A stretch of DNA of 64,000 nt from CBDFKB01 sp965248715 (GTDB lineage: Bacteria; Pseudomonadota; Alphaproteobacteria; Rhizobiales; Rhizobiaceae): contig CBDFKB010000007.1 in the NCBI GenBank assembly GCA_965248715.1, positions 868,001 to 932,000 of the forward strand, read 5' to 3'. The translations under genes were made by a program, and so were the position numbers. How positions within the stretch are numbered: the first letter of the stretch is position 1; every line of letters begins with the position of its first letter. The notes below the pieces were generated by a model. It was given only the letters and a program-made list of their open reading frames with translations, had not been told where the DNA came from and did no database searches. Positions 34,127 through 44,117 of this stretch are shown one piece after another.

Positions 34127-34993
34127 ATGGCGACCAAAGATATTGATCAGGAAACCGGGGTCGAGACCACCGGTCATGAATGGGACGGCATTACCGAACT
34201 CAACAACCCGCTGCCGCGCTGGTGGCTGTGGACGTTTTACGCCTCGATCATATTTGCCATCGGCTACATGATCTACTACCCGGCGATCCCGCTGATCAAT
34301 GGTTCGACGCTTGGCATCTCCGGCCAAACCAACCGGTTGCAATTAAGGCAGGAACTGGAAGCTGTTGAAGCCGCCAACCGGGCCTACAACACCAAATTGG
34401 TCAATACCGAACTTGGTGATATCCACTCCGGTCAAGAACTGGCCCGGTATGCTTCGGCCGCCGGCGGATCGTTGTTTAAAATCCATTGCTCGCAATGCCA
34501 TGGCTCGGGTGCAGCTGGCAGCTCGGGCTTTCCCAACCTCAATGATGATGACTGGTTATGGGGCGGCGACATCGAAAATATCTACACCACCATTAAGCAT
34601 GGCGTGCGCAACGCCAGAGATGATGCGCGTTTCTCGCAAATGCCGTCGTTCGGTGCCGATGGCCTGTTGGATCGACCGGAAATCGCTGCTGTCGCCGAAT
34701 ATGTGCTGAAACTTTCCGCGATCGAGCATGATGCCACCCTGGCACAAACCGGCGGCGAACTATATGGCGACAATTGCGCCTCCTGCCATGGCGACGAAGG
34801 CAAGGGTGGGGTTGAGTTCGGCGCGCCCAATTTGGCTGATGCATTGGCCTTGTACGGCACTTCGCGAGAGCAGGTGACAACGCAGATTGCCAATCCGCGG
34901 CACGGGGTTATGCCAGCGTGGGGCACGCGGCTTGGCGATGCGGCGGTGCGGCAATTGGCGATCTATGTCCACGGCCTGGGCGGCGGGGAATAG
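34127..34993 (+). CDS. ccoP: cbb3-type cytochrome c oxidase subunit III (dihaem)
   Basis: A 288-residue dihaem cytochrome c. The N-terminus HEWDGITELNNPLPRWWLW and a membrane helix (FYASIIFAIGYMIYYPAIP) are typical. The haem sites are CSQCH in FKIHCSQCHGSGA and CASCH in GDNCASCHGDEGKGG. Distal Met residues are in SQMPSFG and VMPAWG. It takes electrons from cytochrome bc1 via soluble cytochrome c. ATG 34127 is chosen at the conserved start; the open frame extends upstream through ccoQ out of phase. Confidence 0.97.
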   Translation: MATKDIDQETGVETTGHEWDGITELNNPLPRWWLWTFYASIIFAIGYMIYYPAIPLINGSTLGISGQTNRLQLRQELEAVEAANRAYNTKLVNTELGDIHSGQELARYASAAGGSLFKIHCSQCHGSGAAGSSGFPNLNDDDWLWGGDIENIYTTIKHGVRNARDDARFSQMPSFGADGLLDRPEIAAVAEYVLKLSAIEHDATLAQTGGELYGDNCASCHGDEGKGGVEFGAPNLADALALYGTSREQVTTQIANPRHGVMPAWGTRLGDAAVRQLAIYVHGLGGGE

Positions 34994-35096
34994 CACCACC
35001 GTCCGGCGAAAAATGTCGACTTCGTAACCAAAATCCGTCACCCTCGCCTACTCCCAAGAGGGTCGCCGCGAAATCGCGCGAAAGGCCGACCGATTT

Positions 35097-36642
35097 ATGC
35101 CCTATTCAACCCGTGAGAAGATCCATCCAAAACGGACCCAAGGGTTTTTCCGCTCGCTGAAATGGTGGATCATGGGGATCACCCTTGGCATCTATTACGT
35201 CACCCCGTGGTTGCGTTGGGATCGGGGACCATACGCACCGGACCAGGCGGCTTTAGTCGATCTTGCCAACCGGCGGTTTTATTTCTTCTTCGTGGAAATC
35301 TGGCCGCACGAATTTTTCTACGTCGCCGGTATGTTGGTGATGGCCGGCATCGGCTTGTTTCTGGTTACCTCCACCCTGGGCCGCGCTTGGTGCGGATATG
35401 CCTGCCCGCAAACCGTGTGGGTCGATCTGTTTTTGGTTGTCGAACGGTTTATCGAGGGCGACCGCAACGCCCGCGTCAAGCTTGATGGTGCGCCGTGGAG
35501 TGTCGGCAAGGCCACCAAACGGGTAACGAAAAACCTTATCTGGCTGGCGATCAGCCTGATGACCGGTGGTGCGTGGATATTTTATTTTTCCGATGCACCG
35601 ACCTTGGCCCTGCAATTTATTACCGGCCAGGCCCATTTTGTCGCCTACACCACGGTCGCCCTACTGACCGCGACCACATTCGTGCTCGGCGGCTATATGC
35701 GCGAGCAAGTGTGTATCTATATGTGCCCGTGGCCTCGGGTCCAAGGAGCAATGCTGGACGAGCACTCGCTGATCATCACCTACAATGACTGGCGCGGCGA
35801 ACCGCGCTCGCGGCACGCCAAGCGGATGCGCAATGAGGGCAAAGAGACCGGCGATTGCGTCGATTGCGATGCTTGCTTCGCGGTTTGCCCGACTGGCATC
35901 GATATTCGCGATGGTCAGCAAATGGCCTGCATTACCTGCGGTTTGTGCATCGATGCCTGCAACGCGGTTATGCGCAAGATCGGCATTGAAGAAGGGCTGA
36001 TTTCCTACGCCACGCTGGGTGAGTACAACCACAATATGCAATTTGCCGGTGCTGGCGCCGGTGACGGTTCGTTGAGCGCGCCGGGCGCCTGGAGCGAAGG
36101 ACCGGGCTGCGGCAGCGCTTGTCCAACCATCAAAGGTGCGTGGCAAAGACGGCCGGCTGAACAAGGAACTGGTCCACACCAGTTGGCGCTCGATCTTTCG
36201 CTTTCGCGCTATTTTCTATACGGCGATTTACGGTGCCATCGGCTTGGCGCTATTGGTTGCGCTTGGCCTGCGCGACCGGCTCGACGTCAACCTCATTCAC
36301 GACCGCAATCCGCTGTTCGTAAAGTTGAGTGATGGCTCGATCCGCAATGGCTACACCTTAAAAATCCTCAACATGAAGACCACCCCGCGCCGGTTCAAAA
36401 TAGCGATCGAGGGTCTGTCCAGCGCCACCATGCGCGCCGCCGACCAGGATCAACCGATGACCCGGTCGTTCGAGGTGGAAGTCGGTGCCGACAAGCTCAA
36501 ATCGGTACGCATGTTTGTGCGATTGCCGTCGAACGCGCTTGACGCGGCGGCGGCCGGGTTCGATCTGGTGGTAAGCGAATTGGCGGGGCCCGAACAGGCG
36601 GCAGTGCGGGCCGGATTTGAAATCCCACAGGCGGGCAATTGA
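35097..36642 (+). pseudogene. ccoG: ccoG/fixG, cbb3 oxidase accessory ferredoxin-like membrane protein, frameshifted
   Basis: CcoG is a membrane protein with two [4Fe-4S] sites that takes part in copper handling for CuB. The first frame (35097 to about 36080) gives KIHPKRTQGFFRSLKWW, several membrane helices, WCGYACPQTVWVDLF and the cluster cysteines CVDCDACFAVCP and CITCGLCIDAC, then ISYATLGEYNHNM. From there the family sequence continues one frame over: VRGKDGRLNKELVHTSW, a membrane helix, LIHDRNPLFVKLSDGSIRNGY and the C-terminal Ig-like domain ending at 36642. The shift lies between 36076 and 36135. Combined length of about 515 residues is normal. Either a recent frameshift or a sequence error; both halves look under selection. 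Confidence 0.82.
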
Positions 36643-36644
36643 CA

Positions 36645-37151
36645 ATGAACGACGATCAACAAACCCAGCCTCGGGTGCTCACCGGTTGGCACATATTCTT
36701 CGCCCTGGCGGGTTTTTTCGGCGTTATCATCGCCGTTAATATGACCCTTGCGGTTTATGCCAGCCGCAGCTGGACCGGTCTTGTAGTGAAAAGCTCTTAT
36801 GTCGCCAGCCAGGACTACAATCAGGAACTGGCCAAGGCCAATCTACAAAAACAGCGCGGCTGGCGATCCGATTTAAGTTATCAACCTGGCCGACTGACCC
36901 TGGTGCTGGTCGATAAATCGGGCGATGTGCTGACATTGGACCAGGTTTCGGTTCATATCGGCCGGCCGGCCCATGAGAGCGAAGACCAGGTGCTGAAACT
37001 GGAGGCAGCAGACGACGGCACCTATCGCGCACCGGTCGACCTGGCACCCGGCATATGGTTATTGAAAGTCATCGCCAACGCCGGCGGTGTCGACTATCGC
37101 CGCGATAGCCGATTGATCATTCCCCAAACTAAACCGGCCAATCCGGCATGA
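36645..37151 (+). CDS. fixH: FixH family protein, cbb3 oxidase assembly
   Basis: A 168-residue protein with one N-terminal membrane helix (GWHIFFALAGFFGVIIAVN) and an extracytoplasmic beta domain with YVASQDYNQELAKANLQ, the conserved FixH motif. It works with the copper ATPase FixI/CcoI in supplying CuB. ATG 36645 is two bases after the ccoG stop. Its end overlaps the ccoI start by four bases (ATGA). Confidence 0.92.
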   Translation: MNDDQQTQPRVLTGWHIFFALAGFFGVIIAVNMTLAVYASRSWTGLVVKSSYVASQDYNQELAKANLQKQRGWRSDLSYQPGRLTLVLVDKSGDVLTLDQVSVHIGRPAHESEDQVLKLEAADDGTYRAPVDLAPGIWLLKVIANAGGVDYRRDSRLIIPQTKPANPA

Positions 37152-39475
37152 CTTGTTGTTCCCCAGCCGGCGTGATCGAGATTACCAATCAAAGCCTATT
37201 GGAGACCGCGCGCCAGCTCGAAAGCGACCGGTTTGACGCCGCCTCCAATGCGCTCGGCGACGGTTTGCTAGACACTGAATTGGTGGTTCCGGCCATGCGC
37301 TGCGCCGCCTGTATCGGCACGATTGAGCGCGGCCTCGGCAAAATCGATGGGGTAGAGCGGGTACGCGCCAATCTATCTAATCGCACGGTCGCGGTTACCT
37401 GGCACCGGGATCGCTGCGACGGCCCAATGATCAGCAAAACCCTGAGCGGGCTTGGCTATGACTGGCAATTGGCTGGCGATAGCGACAATCGCGACCACGT
37501 CTTGGCGCGCGAGCAATCGCGGCTATTGCTGGCGTTGGCGGTTGCCGGTTTTGCCGCCGCCAATATCATGCTGCTGTCAGTATCGATCTGGTCCGGTGCC
37601 GATCAGGAGACCACAAAGCTATTCCACCTGCTGTCGGGACTGATCGCGGTGCCGGCAATTGCTTATGCCGGGCGCCCATTTTTTGTATCCGCGTTTGGCG
37701 CGCTGTCGGTCAAACGGCTGAACATGGATGTGCCGATATCGTTGGCCGTATTGCTGGCGTTGGCAATGAGCATGTATGAATCCATTTACGGTGGCGGCGA
37801 AGCCTATTTCGATGCCGCGGTCACTTTGTTGTTCTTCTTGCTTATTGGCCGTTATCTCGACCATCGTATGCGCGTGCGCACCCAAGGCGCGGTGCGCCGG
37901 CTTGCCGGCATGGCGCCCAAACGCGCGGCCAGGATCGCCGAAGACGGCACGCTTGCATTCATCTCCCTGTCGGCGGTAGCGCCGGGTATGCGGCTTCGGG
38001 TATTTGCCGGCGAGCGAGTGCCGGTCGACGGGGTGATTGTGGCCGGGGCCAGCGATTTTGACAAATCCCTGGTAACCGGCGAAGCGGTTCCAGTCAGCGG
38101 CACGGCAGGCGACCTGTTGGCAGCGGGTCTGTTGAACCTGACCGGCCCGATCGACATTGAAGCGACCAGCGATGCCGCACATTCGTTCCTGGCCGAAATC
38201 ATAAAAATGATGGAAGCAGCACAAAGGGGTCGCGGTCGTTATGTACGCATCGCCGAGCGCATGGCGCAAATTTATGCCCCGGCGGTTCATTTGCTGGCGC
38301 TTATTACGTTTGTTGGCTGGATGGTGATTTCCGCCGGCGATTGGCACATGGCGACGTATAACGCGATTGCGGTATTGATCATTACCTGCCCGTGTGCGCT
38401 TGGCCTGGCGGTTCCCGTGGTCCATGTGCTGGCCGCCGGGCGCTTGTTCGATCACGGGGTTATGGTGCGCGACGGTAGCGCTTTGGAGCGGTTGGCGGAA
38501 GTCGACATGGCATTGTTTGACAAAACCGGCACACTGAGCGATGGCCAACCGATAATCGTCGCCGCAACTGCGACCAGCGAACCGGTACAGCGGCAAATCA
38601 AGGCGCTGGCACAAGCCTCGCACCATCCACTTGCCCAGGCGATAGCCGACTATCTCCCCATTGAACCGGTCTGCGATCTGACCGATGTTATTGAAATCCC
38701 TGGATTTGGTGTTGAGGCGAAACACAACCGCGCACGGATTAGGCTTGGGCGTGCTGACTGGGCGTTGGAAATCGCAGCCGGAACCCCCGATAAGGCATCC
38801 GAGGGGGTGGTTTTTGCCCACGAAGGCATGCCGGCCACCGTATTCCTGACCGGCGATAGATTACGGCCAGGGGCGAAGGCGGCGATCGATGTGCTAAAGG
38901 CCAAGGGGATTGATGTGGGTATCGTTTCCGGTGACGCCAGCGCGCGGGTCGAAGCGGTGGCGCGCCAGCTCGGCATTGCCGATGCCCTGGCCTGTATCAC
39001 CCCGCGCCAGAAGGTCGAGCATGTGGAGGCATATGCGGCGCAAAATCGCAAGGTGCTGATGGTTGGCGATGGGTTGAACGACGCGCCGGCTCTTGGCGCC
39101 GGTCATGTGTCCATGGGCCCGGCATCGGCTAGTCAGGTCGGCCTGTTGGCGTGCGATTTGATCTTTACCCGAAACGACCTCGGCGCGGTGCCGTTCGCGT
39201 TTAAGATCGCCGGCATCGGCAAATCGCTGGTGCGACAAAATTTTGCCATTGCTATATTGTATAATTGCATTTCGATACCTTTGGCGATGGCCGGCATGGT
39301 GACCCCGTTAATCGCTGCGATTGCCATGTCAGCGTCTTCGCTTGCGGTTGTCGCCAACAGCATGCGCTTGCAATTGGCCGGCGATGATTTGCCTTTGACG
39401 ACTAAAGGCAAAGCGCGTGAGCCCCAGCTTGCCAGCGGTCAATTTGGCCCCTGGACTACGTTGCGAAAGGCTTGA
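37148..39475 (+). CDS. ccoI: copper-transporting P1B-type ATPase for cbb3 assembly (CcoI/FixI)
   Basis: A 775-residue heavy-metal ATPase. An N-terminal metal-binding domain has MRCAACIGTIERGL. The transport site is ITCPCALGLAVP in a membrane helix, the phosphatase loop LVTGEAVPVSG, the phosphorylated Asp in LFDKTGTLSDG, the HP motif in ASHHPLAQA and the hinge VGDGLNDAPALG. Extra cysteines at the very N-terminus (MTCCSP) are usual in FixI. It exports Cu+ to the periplasmic side for insertion in CcoN. Coupled to fixH by overlap. Confidence 0.95.
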   Translation: MTCCSPAGVIEITNQSLLETARQLESDRFDAASNALGDGLLDTELVVPAMRCAACIGTIERGLGKIDGVERVRANLSNRTVAVTWHRDRCDGPMISKTLSGLGYDWQLAGDSDNRDHVLAREQSRLLLALAVAGFAAANIMLLSVSIWSGADQETTKLFHLLSGLIAVPAIAYAGRPFFVSAFGALSVKRLNMDVPISLAVLLALAMSMYESIYGGGEAYFDAAVTLLFFLLIGRYLDHRMRVRTQGAVRRLAGMAPKRAARIAEDGTLAFISLSAVAPGMRLRVFAGERVPVDGVIVAGASDFDKSLVTGEAVPVSGTAGDLLAAGLLNLTGPIDIEATSDAAHSFLAEIIKMMEAAQRGRGRYVRIAERMAQIYAPAVHLLALITFVGWMVISAGDWHMATYNAIAVLIITCPCALGLAVPVVHVLAAGRLFDHGVMVRDGSALERLAEVDMALFDKTGTLSDGQPIIVAATATSEPVQRQIKALAQASHHPLAQAIADYLPIEPVCDLTDVIEIPGFGVEAKHNRARIRLGRADWALEIAAGTPDKASEGVVFAHEGMPATVFLTGDRLRPGAKAAIDVLKAKGIDVGIVSGDASARVEAVARQLGIADALACITPRQKVEHVEAYAAQNRKVLMVGDGLNDAPALGAGHVSMGPASASQVGLLACDLIFTRNDLGAVPFAFKIAGIGKSLVRQNFAIAILYNCISIPLAMAGMVTPLIAAIAMSASSLAVVANSMRLQLAGDDLPLTTKGKAREPQLASGQFGPWTTLRKA

Positions 39476-39569
39476 AGTGGCCAAGATTACCGCGCCTTTC
39501 GCGCCTTGCCAGCTGTCAATTGAGCCACGCCGGCGCCACAACCATAATTGTCAACGGACCCTACGGCAC

Positions 39570-39710
39570 ATGAACAGTCTCGCTATCTTAATACCGGTGG
39601 CACTCGGCCTTGGCCTGGTTGGCCTGGCCGCATTCATCTGGTGCTTGCGCAACGGACAATTCGACGACCTTGACGGTGCCGCTGAACGCATTCTTGATGA
39701 CGATGATTGA
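39570..39710 (+). CDS. ccoS: cbb3-type oxidase assembly protein CcoS/FixS
   Basis: A 46-residue single-helix protein: MNSLAILIPVALGLGLVGL, then AAFIWCLRNGQFDDLDGAAE, ending in an acidic tail. The WxLRxGQFDDLDGxAxRIL pattern is diagnostic. CcoS is needed for haem and copper incorporation in the oxidase. It ends the operon 95 bp after ccoI. Confidence 0.94.
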   Translation: MNSLAILIPVALGLGLVGLAAFIWCLRNGQFDDLDGAAERILDDDD

Positions 39711-39794
39711 GCCGTGTGGGACGCCGGGTCACCATTCATCGTGACACAGAATTGATCCAGCCCAGATTGAACCGCGCAAGATCGCCCTAATCTA

Positions 39795-39803
39795 TGGTAT
39801 AAT
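39795..39803 (+). promoter_or_regulatory. extended -10 promoter candidate
   Basis: TGGTATAAT matches the extended -10 form TGnTATAAT, 48 bp before the TTG start of the TIGR02302 gene. No good -35 box is found at normal spacing (TTGAAC at 39767 is too far), which is acceptable for extended -10 promoters. Confidence 0.45.
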
Positions 39804-39850
39804 GAGGCGAAGCAGCCGCGTTTGCCCACCCATTAAAGAAGGCCCGCGAA

Positions 39851-42355
39851 TTGGCCGATAATCTGAAATTTCTCCGCATTCTTGCCACTGGTAGCCTGTT
39901 TTGGGAGCAATTATGGGTGCGCGTGTTGCCGGTACTCGGAGTTGCCGCGCTTTTTGTTTTGGTTGGCTGGGCTGGTCTTTGGCCGTTGATGCCGCGGCCG
40001 GTGCAGGTCATTGTGCTTGTTCTTTTTGCGCTCGCGATATTGGGCTCACTGGCCGGGTTTCGGCGTTTGCGAGCGCCATCCACCGTACAGACCGACCGGC
40101 GCATTGAGCGTGCTTCACGACTTGCCCATCAACCGGTGACCGTGCAAAACGAGACCCTTTCGCTTGGCCAAGGCGACCGTTTCGCTGAAGCGTTGTGGCG
40201 TGAACATCGCCAGCGAATGGCCGGCCAATTGCACAATCTGCAGGTCGGTATGCCACGCCCGCAATCGAACCGGGTCGATCCGTTTGCACTACGCGCGATG
40301 TTGGCGTTGGCGCTGTTTGTGGGGTTTGCCTACTCGTTTTCGCCCGGCGGCGGGCGGATTGGCGATGCATTAGATTTTTCGGCGGCAGCAAACATTGGCA
40401 AAGCGGCCAGATTAGACGCCTGGGTCGATCCGCCGGCCTATACCCGCCGGCCACCGATCGTGTTGACCAAGGGCGACCATGCCGAAACCCTGACGGTACC
40501 CCAGGGCAGTATTTTGTTTGTGCGTTTTGCCGACGCGGCCAAGGTGGGACTAACCTTACACCCAGATCAAAGCACCGGTGGCGATACACCGCAAATTACT
40601 ATTACCGACACACCCTCCAACAATACCGGCGACGACGAAGCGGATCGGATATCGTTAACGCTGAAGCAAAGCGGCGCGGTAAAATTGACGGTCGGTGGAG
40701 AAATCCGCAATAGTTGGCAGTTTAAGGTAATTGAGGACACACCGCCGACCATCGCCTTCGTCAAACCGCCGCGAGGGTCCCTTGCCGGCACCTTGCAACT
40801 GGCCTACCAAGTCGCCGACGATTATGGTGTCAAATCGGCGAACGCACGGATCGGGTCCACTGAAATTGCCGATCCCCATGCGCGGCCACTGGTAGCAGAT
40901 CTGGAAATCCCTTTGCCGCTGCCGCGAAAACGCGCCCGCAAAGGCTCCTCACGCGCCAGCCGTGATCTCAGCCAACATCCTTATGCCGGATCCAATGTGG
41001 CGATCACGCTGAGCGCTAGCGATGATGCCGGGCAGATCGCTACCTCGCCAGCCATTGAAATCACTTTGCCAGGCCGGCACTTCGTCAAACCGTTGGCCCG
41101 CGCCGTAATCGAGCAGCGCCGCAAGCTGGCGCTGGACGCCACAAAAGCGCAGGCCGTCGCCAACATGATCGACGCTTTGACCTTCGCGCCGGAGGATTTT
41201 TTCGAAGACAGCGGCGCTTATCTTGGCCTTAGAACCAGCTACCGGACCATTATCGATGCCAACTCCGATGATGATCTGCGCGATGCGCTCGACCTGATGT
41301 GGGAAATCGCATTGGCGATCGAGTTTGGCGATTTGTCGGAGGTAGAGCGGCGCCTGCGCGAGGCGCAAGAAGCGCTTTCTGAAGCGCTTGAACGTGGTGC
41401 CAGCGACCAGGAGATCGCACGACGGATGGACGATCTGCGCCAGGCCATGAACCAATTGATGAAAAAGCTTGCCGAGGATGCCAGGCGCAACGCCCAGTCC
41501 GGCGCACCGCAACGCAATTCCCAGTTTGATCAGATGTTGCGGCAGCAGGATTTGGAAAACATGCTCGACCGGATTGAAGACCTGGCGCGGTCCGGATCAC
41601 CGGACGCGGCGCGGGAATTGTTGTCGGAAATGCAACGCATGATGGACAATCTGCGTGCCGGCACCCACGCCCGGCAGCGCCGCGCGGAAGGTGATGAAAC
41701 CAATCAGGCGATGGACAAGCTTGGTGAGATCATGCAACGGCAGCGCAAGCTGCTCGATGAAACCTTCAGTCTTGGCCGCCAAGACCCTAATCGATCCGGC
41801 ATGGAAAACGGCGAACGCTCGCCTGGAGAAAAAATCGATCCGGAGGCGTATGCCGACGCCATGGATCAATTGCGCGAACAACAAGACGCCCTACGTGACC
41901 AGTTGCGCCGCCTGTCCGAAAAATTGGGCGAACTTGGCCTGGAACCGCCACAGGAATTGGGCGAGGCCGGCGAAGAAATGGTTGGCGCCAGTGAAAATCT
42001 CGGTCGTGGTGAAGCCGGCCAAGCGATCGGCAATCAGGGTCGAGCGATCGATTCCATGCAACAAGGCGCCCGCTCCATGATGCAGCAGATGACCGGTGAA
42101 CGCGGCCAAGGCGGCGAACAATTAGGCAATCAGGGCCAGGGCGGCGCATTGGCTAGGCGCGGCACCGACCCGCTTGGCCGCAATCCCGACCGGCTCGGCA
42201 ATTCGTTGGATGGAGATAGTACCGAAATACCCAGCGAAATTGATGCGGCGCGCGCGCGTGAAATCCTCGACGCCATTCGCCGCCGTTTGGCCAATCCGCT
42301 GCGCCCGCGCATCGAACAGGACTATTTAGAGCGGCTGTTGCGCGGCAGTAGATAA
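39851..42355 (+). CDS. TIGR02302 family membrane protein
   Basis: A large (834-residue) protein found in most Rhizobiales, of unknown function. Two N-terminal membrane helices (LFVLVGWAGLWPLMP and VLVLFALAILGSLAG) and a third near residue 155 (LRAMLALALFVGFAYSF) precede an extracytoplasmic middle with an Ig-like stretch. The second half is a long charged coiled coil (EVERRLREAQEALSEALERG; LREQQDALRDQLRRL). The start is a TTG; the frame is open only 15 codons further upstream without an ATG. Its stop codon TAA is the first three bases of an E-type repeat. Confidence 0.88.
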   Translation: MADNLKFLRILATGSLFWEQLWVRVLPVLGVAALFVLVGWAGLWPLMPRPVQVIVLVLFALAILGSLAGFRRLRAPSTVQTDRRIERASRLAHQPVTVQNETLSLGQGDRFAEALWREHRQRMAGQLHNLQVGMPRPQSNRVDPFALRAMLALALFVGFAYSFSPGGGRIGDALDFSAAANIGKAARLDAWVDPPAYTRRPPIVLTKGDHAETLTVPQGSILFVRFADAAKVGLTLHPDQSTGGDTPQITITDTPSNNTGDDEADRISLTLKQSGAVKLTVGGEIRNSWQFKVIEDTPPTIAFVKPPRGSLAGTLQLAYQVADDYGVKSANARIGSTEIADPHARPLVADLEIPLPLPRKRARKGSSRASRDLSQHPYAGSNVAITLSASDDAGQIATSPAIEITLPGRHFVKPLARAVIEQRRKLALDATKAQAVANMIDALTFAPEDFFEDSGAYLGLRTSYRTIIDANSDDDLRDALDLMWEIALAIEFGDLSEVERRLREAQEALSEALERGASDQEIARRMDDLRQAMNQLMKKLAEDARRNAQSGAPQRNSQFDQMLRQQDLENMLDRIEDLARSGSPDAARELLSEMQRMMDNLRAGTHARQRRAEGDETNQAMDKLGEIMQRQRKLLDETFSLGRQDPNRSGMENGERSPGEKIDPEAYADAMDQLREQQDALRDQLRRLSEKLGELGLEPPQELGEAGEEMVGASENLGRGEAGQAIGNQGRAIDSMQQGARSMMQQMTGERGQGGEQLGNQGQGGALARRGTDPLGRNPDRLGNSLDGDSTEIPSEIDAARAREILDAIRRRLANPLRPRIEQDYLERLLRGSR

Positions 42356-42411
42356 TACCAACGGTGGCCAATATTGGTCAAATGGGTCAATATTAAATTT
42401 TCTTGGTATAA
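42353..42411 (+). repeat. E-type repeat with inverted ends
   Basis: It begins TAATACCAACGGTGGCC and ends TCTTGGTATAA, so the outer bases form an inverted repeat, with a second internal pair CCAATATTGG. Its first three bases are the stop codon of the upstream gene. Confidence 0.65.
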
Positions 42412-42472
42412 GGATGCGAGGTCGGGTTCAGCGGGCTGTTTGCCAGTATGCATTTTCGCTCGCAGCCCACCT

Positions 42473-42614
42473 GAGCACCTCTAAAATCCTTCTTTTGGGT
42501 CCTGGGAGCAATTTTTCGTTTTTGCGTTCCTCAAATATTTCAACATATTATCCGGTACTCCAAACTTCAAAATCACACCCAGCCCAACAAAATCGAGGGT
42601 TTTCAGAGGTACTC
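42473..42614 (+). repeat. C-type MITE, copy 2
   Basis: A 142-bp copy from GAGCACCTCTAAAATCC to AGGGTTTTCAGAGGTACTC. It is flanked by ACCT at 42469-42472 and again at 42615-42618, a 4-bp target duplication. It lies just before the end of the convergent hpt gene. Confidence 0.9.
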
Positions 42615-42629
42615 ACCTGCTTGATGTGA

Positions 42630-43169
42630 TCAGTCGTCGATGACAACGCCGACAAAAGGCAGTTCGCGAAACGCATGGCCAACATCCATGCCGTAACCAA
42701 CAACAAATTTGTCCGGACATTCGAAGCCAATATAGTCGGCGGATATATCCACCTTGCGGTTGATCGATTTGTCCAACAGGGCGACGATCTGCACTCGGTT
42801 GGCGCCCCGTGACAGACATATTTCCCTGACGAATTTAAGCGTGTTGCCTGATTCGAGAATGTCGTCGATCAACAACACGTCGCGGCCACTGACATCGCTA
42901 TCGATATCACGCAACAGCCGCAATTCGCCCGCTTGGGTACCAGCGCCGTAGCTCGAAACCGAAATAAACTCAACTTCCGGCGCCAGGCCAGCGCGGTGCA
43001 ATGCCCGGATAAGATCGGCAGCGAATACGAATGATCCCTTGAGCACAGAAACAACCAACAGATCGTGCAGATCGGCGGCGGCAATCTCAAGCGCCAGGGC
43101 GTCGGTGCGTTTGGCGATCATGGCTTCGTCGAACAGGGGCTCGATCCGCTTGCCACGCACTTCGATCAT
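42630..43169 (-). CDS. hpt: hypoxanthine phosphoribosyltransferase
   Basis: A 179-residue purine salvage enzyme making IMP or GMP from the base and PRPP. The PRPP loop VLLIDDILESGNTLKFV with two acidic residues, the substrate site LKGSFVFAADLIRAL, FISVSSYG and the end YIGFECPDKFVVGYGMD are standard. The start shares one base with the stop of the zinc-ribbon gene upstream on the same strand, so the two are probably cotranscribed. Confidence 0.95.
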   Translation of the reverse strand: MIEVRGKRIEPLFDEAMIAKRTDALALEIAAADLHDLLVVSVLKGSFVFAADLIRALHRAGLAPEVEFISVSSYGAGTQAGELRLLRDIDSDVSGRDVLLIDDILESGNTLKFVREICLSRGANRVQIVALLDKSINRKVDISADYIGFECPDKFVVGYGMDVGHAFRELPFVGVVIDD

Positions 43170-43927
43170 TACCGTAGTCCTGCCATGTGTTCGGGCTTCG
43201 ATAATCTAACTTCGATGATTTGTGCGTTGCTCGGTGGGCGCACAATCGATGTGGAAAAGCGCAGGGATTCGCCGGCTGCGATCCGGCGCACCGCCGGACG
43301 GTACGACCATTGATAAACCTTATGCCCGCCCTCCTGGCGCAAAGTCAGTTCGACCGGCGGTACCAGCCGTTCCTCGCTGCCATTGTTGGCGATTTGGCCA
43401 TAGACGAACAGCAAATCGGCACCGCCATCGCGTTTGCGGTTAAAGGTGACATCCATCAATACCAATTCCTCGTGCGGAAAAAATAGGTTGCTCAATGCGG
43501 TGATGGCATAACCGGCTGATCCCCGCCCTGTATCATTGAGTTTAGCGAGCCCGGTAACGAAGACAATCGTAATCAACGCCACCAACAACATTGATCCCCA
43601 GCGATCAATCAACGCCTCAGGGGCGAACCGCGCCGCCTGGCCGCCCGCTTCAGGAATAATTTCGATGTCGGTCACACCATAGCGGTTTGCACCCTGCGGG
43701 TCCGGACCCCAGCGGGAGCTGTTCCAAGGGCGTGGTCGGCCCGGCAGCCGCTTGCCGATCGGCGCTTGTAATATCGACAGGTCGGTTGGTTGTGTGGAAA
43801 TCGGCATCCAACGCTGGTTGGTGCGGCTGTCGCATCTTGCGCATACGGTTTCGTCGCTGTTTATAAGAATTTCTACCGTGGCCGGTCCGATACGGTTTGA
43901 TTTGCATATAGAGCAGCTTGGTTGCAT
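43169..43927 (-). CDS. MJ0042-type zinc-ribbon membrane protein
   Basis: This 252-residue protein starts with a short zinc ribbon (CSIC ... CARC, about 25 residues apart), has a Pro/Arg-rich linker, one membrane helix (GSMLLVALITIVFVTGLA) and an extracytoplasmic beta domain (MDVTFNRKRDGGADLLFVYG). The layout matches the conserved rhizobial protein located divergently from ftsE. The spacing and surrounding residues of the ribbon are somewhat unlike the classic MJ0042 box, so the N-terminal start is not certain. Function unknown. It shares a 190-bp divergent promoter region with ftsE. Confidence 0.78.
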   Translation of the reverse strand: MQPSCSICKSNRIGPATVEILINSDETVCARCDSRTNQRWMPISTQPTDLSILQAPIGKRLPGRPRPWNSSRWGPDPQGANRYGVTDIEIIPEAGGQAARFAPEALIDRWGSMLLVALITIVFVTGLAKLNDTGRGSAGYAITALSNLFFPHEELVLMDVTFNRKRDGGADLLFVYGQIANNGSEERLVPPVELTLRQEGGHKVYQWSYRPAVRRIAAGESLRFSTSIVRPPSNAQIIEVRLSKPEHMAGLR

Positions 43928-44117
43928 TGATTGTCTGTCCGCGTGTTTGCGTTTCCAGGGCGGGTGCCGCCGGTTGTGCCAGCGTTCGGCCCGTCAATGC
44001 CAGACTTATAGAGAGAATTGCTTAAGGTACTGTTAACCATAACCTTTTCTTTTGCGTTGCAATGGTCGATCACGTTACGGCGGCTAGCGTTGGATCGTCA
44101 CTTTCCGGGAGGAAGGC

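Noticed and set aside
37619..38821. 400-codon minus-strand frame inside ccoI
   Set aside because: Antisense shadow of the copper ATPase; composition is typical of reverse-frame artefacts.
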